NCBI GenBank assembly: GCA_958352815.1
Contig: CATWQA010000052.1
Location: forward strand, 1-13,341
Length of the DNA stretch: 13,341 bases
From: an uncultured Eubacteriales bacterium
Lineage (GTDB): Bacteria; Bacillota; Clostridia; Monoglobales; Monoglobaceae
Direction: 5' to 3'
Below are positions 13,339-13,341 of this stretch, one piece after another. A program made the translations under genes and the position numbers. The number at the start of each line of letters is the position of its first letter. Position 1 is the first letter of the stretch. The notes beneath the pieces were generated by a model. That model worked only from the letters and a program-made list of their open reading frames with translations, was not told where the DNA came from and did not search any database.

Positions 13339-13341
13339 ACT

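Overview
The window looks like a piece of a Clostridia-class (Bacillota) chromosome, probably from a gut-type polysaccharide degrader. The evidence is canonical Gram-positive ribosome-binding sites (AAGGAGGT, AAAGGAGG), sigma-A-type promoters, EF-G and EF-Tu of ordinary bacterial type, and a very large secreted pectate-lyase-like protein with fibronectin modules and a Pro/Thr linker. A pectinolytic relative of Monoglobus or the Ruminococcaceae is a guess only. Both ends lie inside repeated sequence (an 89-bp tandem array on the left, a 95-bp inverted-repeat copy on the right). That is what a metagenomic contig broken at repeats would look like.

Layout. 1-289: three exact 89-bp tandem units plus a degenerate start of a fourth. 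290-446: leader of fusA with competing inverted repeats. 447-3948: fusA (EF-G), a 164-bp gap holding a separate promoter, tuf (EF-Tu), and a textbook terminator. 3949-4723: 775 bp without a convincing gene. It holds a perfect consensus promoter with no gene near it, followed by a patchwork of palindromic repeats. 4724-8692: a 1322-residue secreted PL1-like pectate lyase, closed by a UUCG-loop terminator. 8693-9049: more palindromic repeats, a 97-bp MITE-like element, and a promoter. 9050-10576: a secreted protein with two CBM96/DNRLRE-like modules and an Ig-like domain. 10634-11548: a short-form Ppx/GppA phosphatase. 11549-11989: heptad repeat, long GC hairpin, one arm of the 95-bp inverted repeat, and a longer version of the MITE-like element. 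11990-13141 (minus strand): a metal-dependent amidohydrolase. 13142-13341: its upstream region and the second arm of the 95-bp inverted repeat.

How the parts relate. fusA and tuf supply translation elongation factors; the usual rpsL-rpsG neighbours are not in the 446 bp before fusA. The lyase and the CBM96-like protein are both exported and probably act outside the cell on pectin or other acidic polysaccharides. The phosphatase follows the CBM96-like gene by 57 bp and may be co-transcribed, but nothing links their functions. The amidohydrolase is convergent to these genes and stands alone.

The most unusual content is between the genes. A small set of hairpin-forming repeat modules recurs in different orders and orientations. 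Two module types differ between copies only in loops or in a paired, compensatory way, which points to selection on, or mechanism-driven maintenance of, a folded form. No complete new defence or metabolic system was found.
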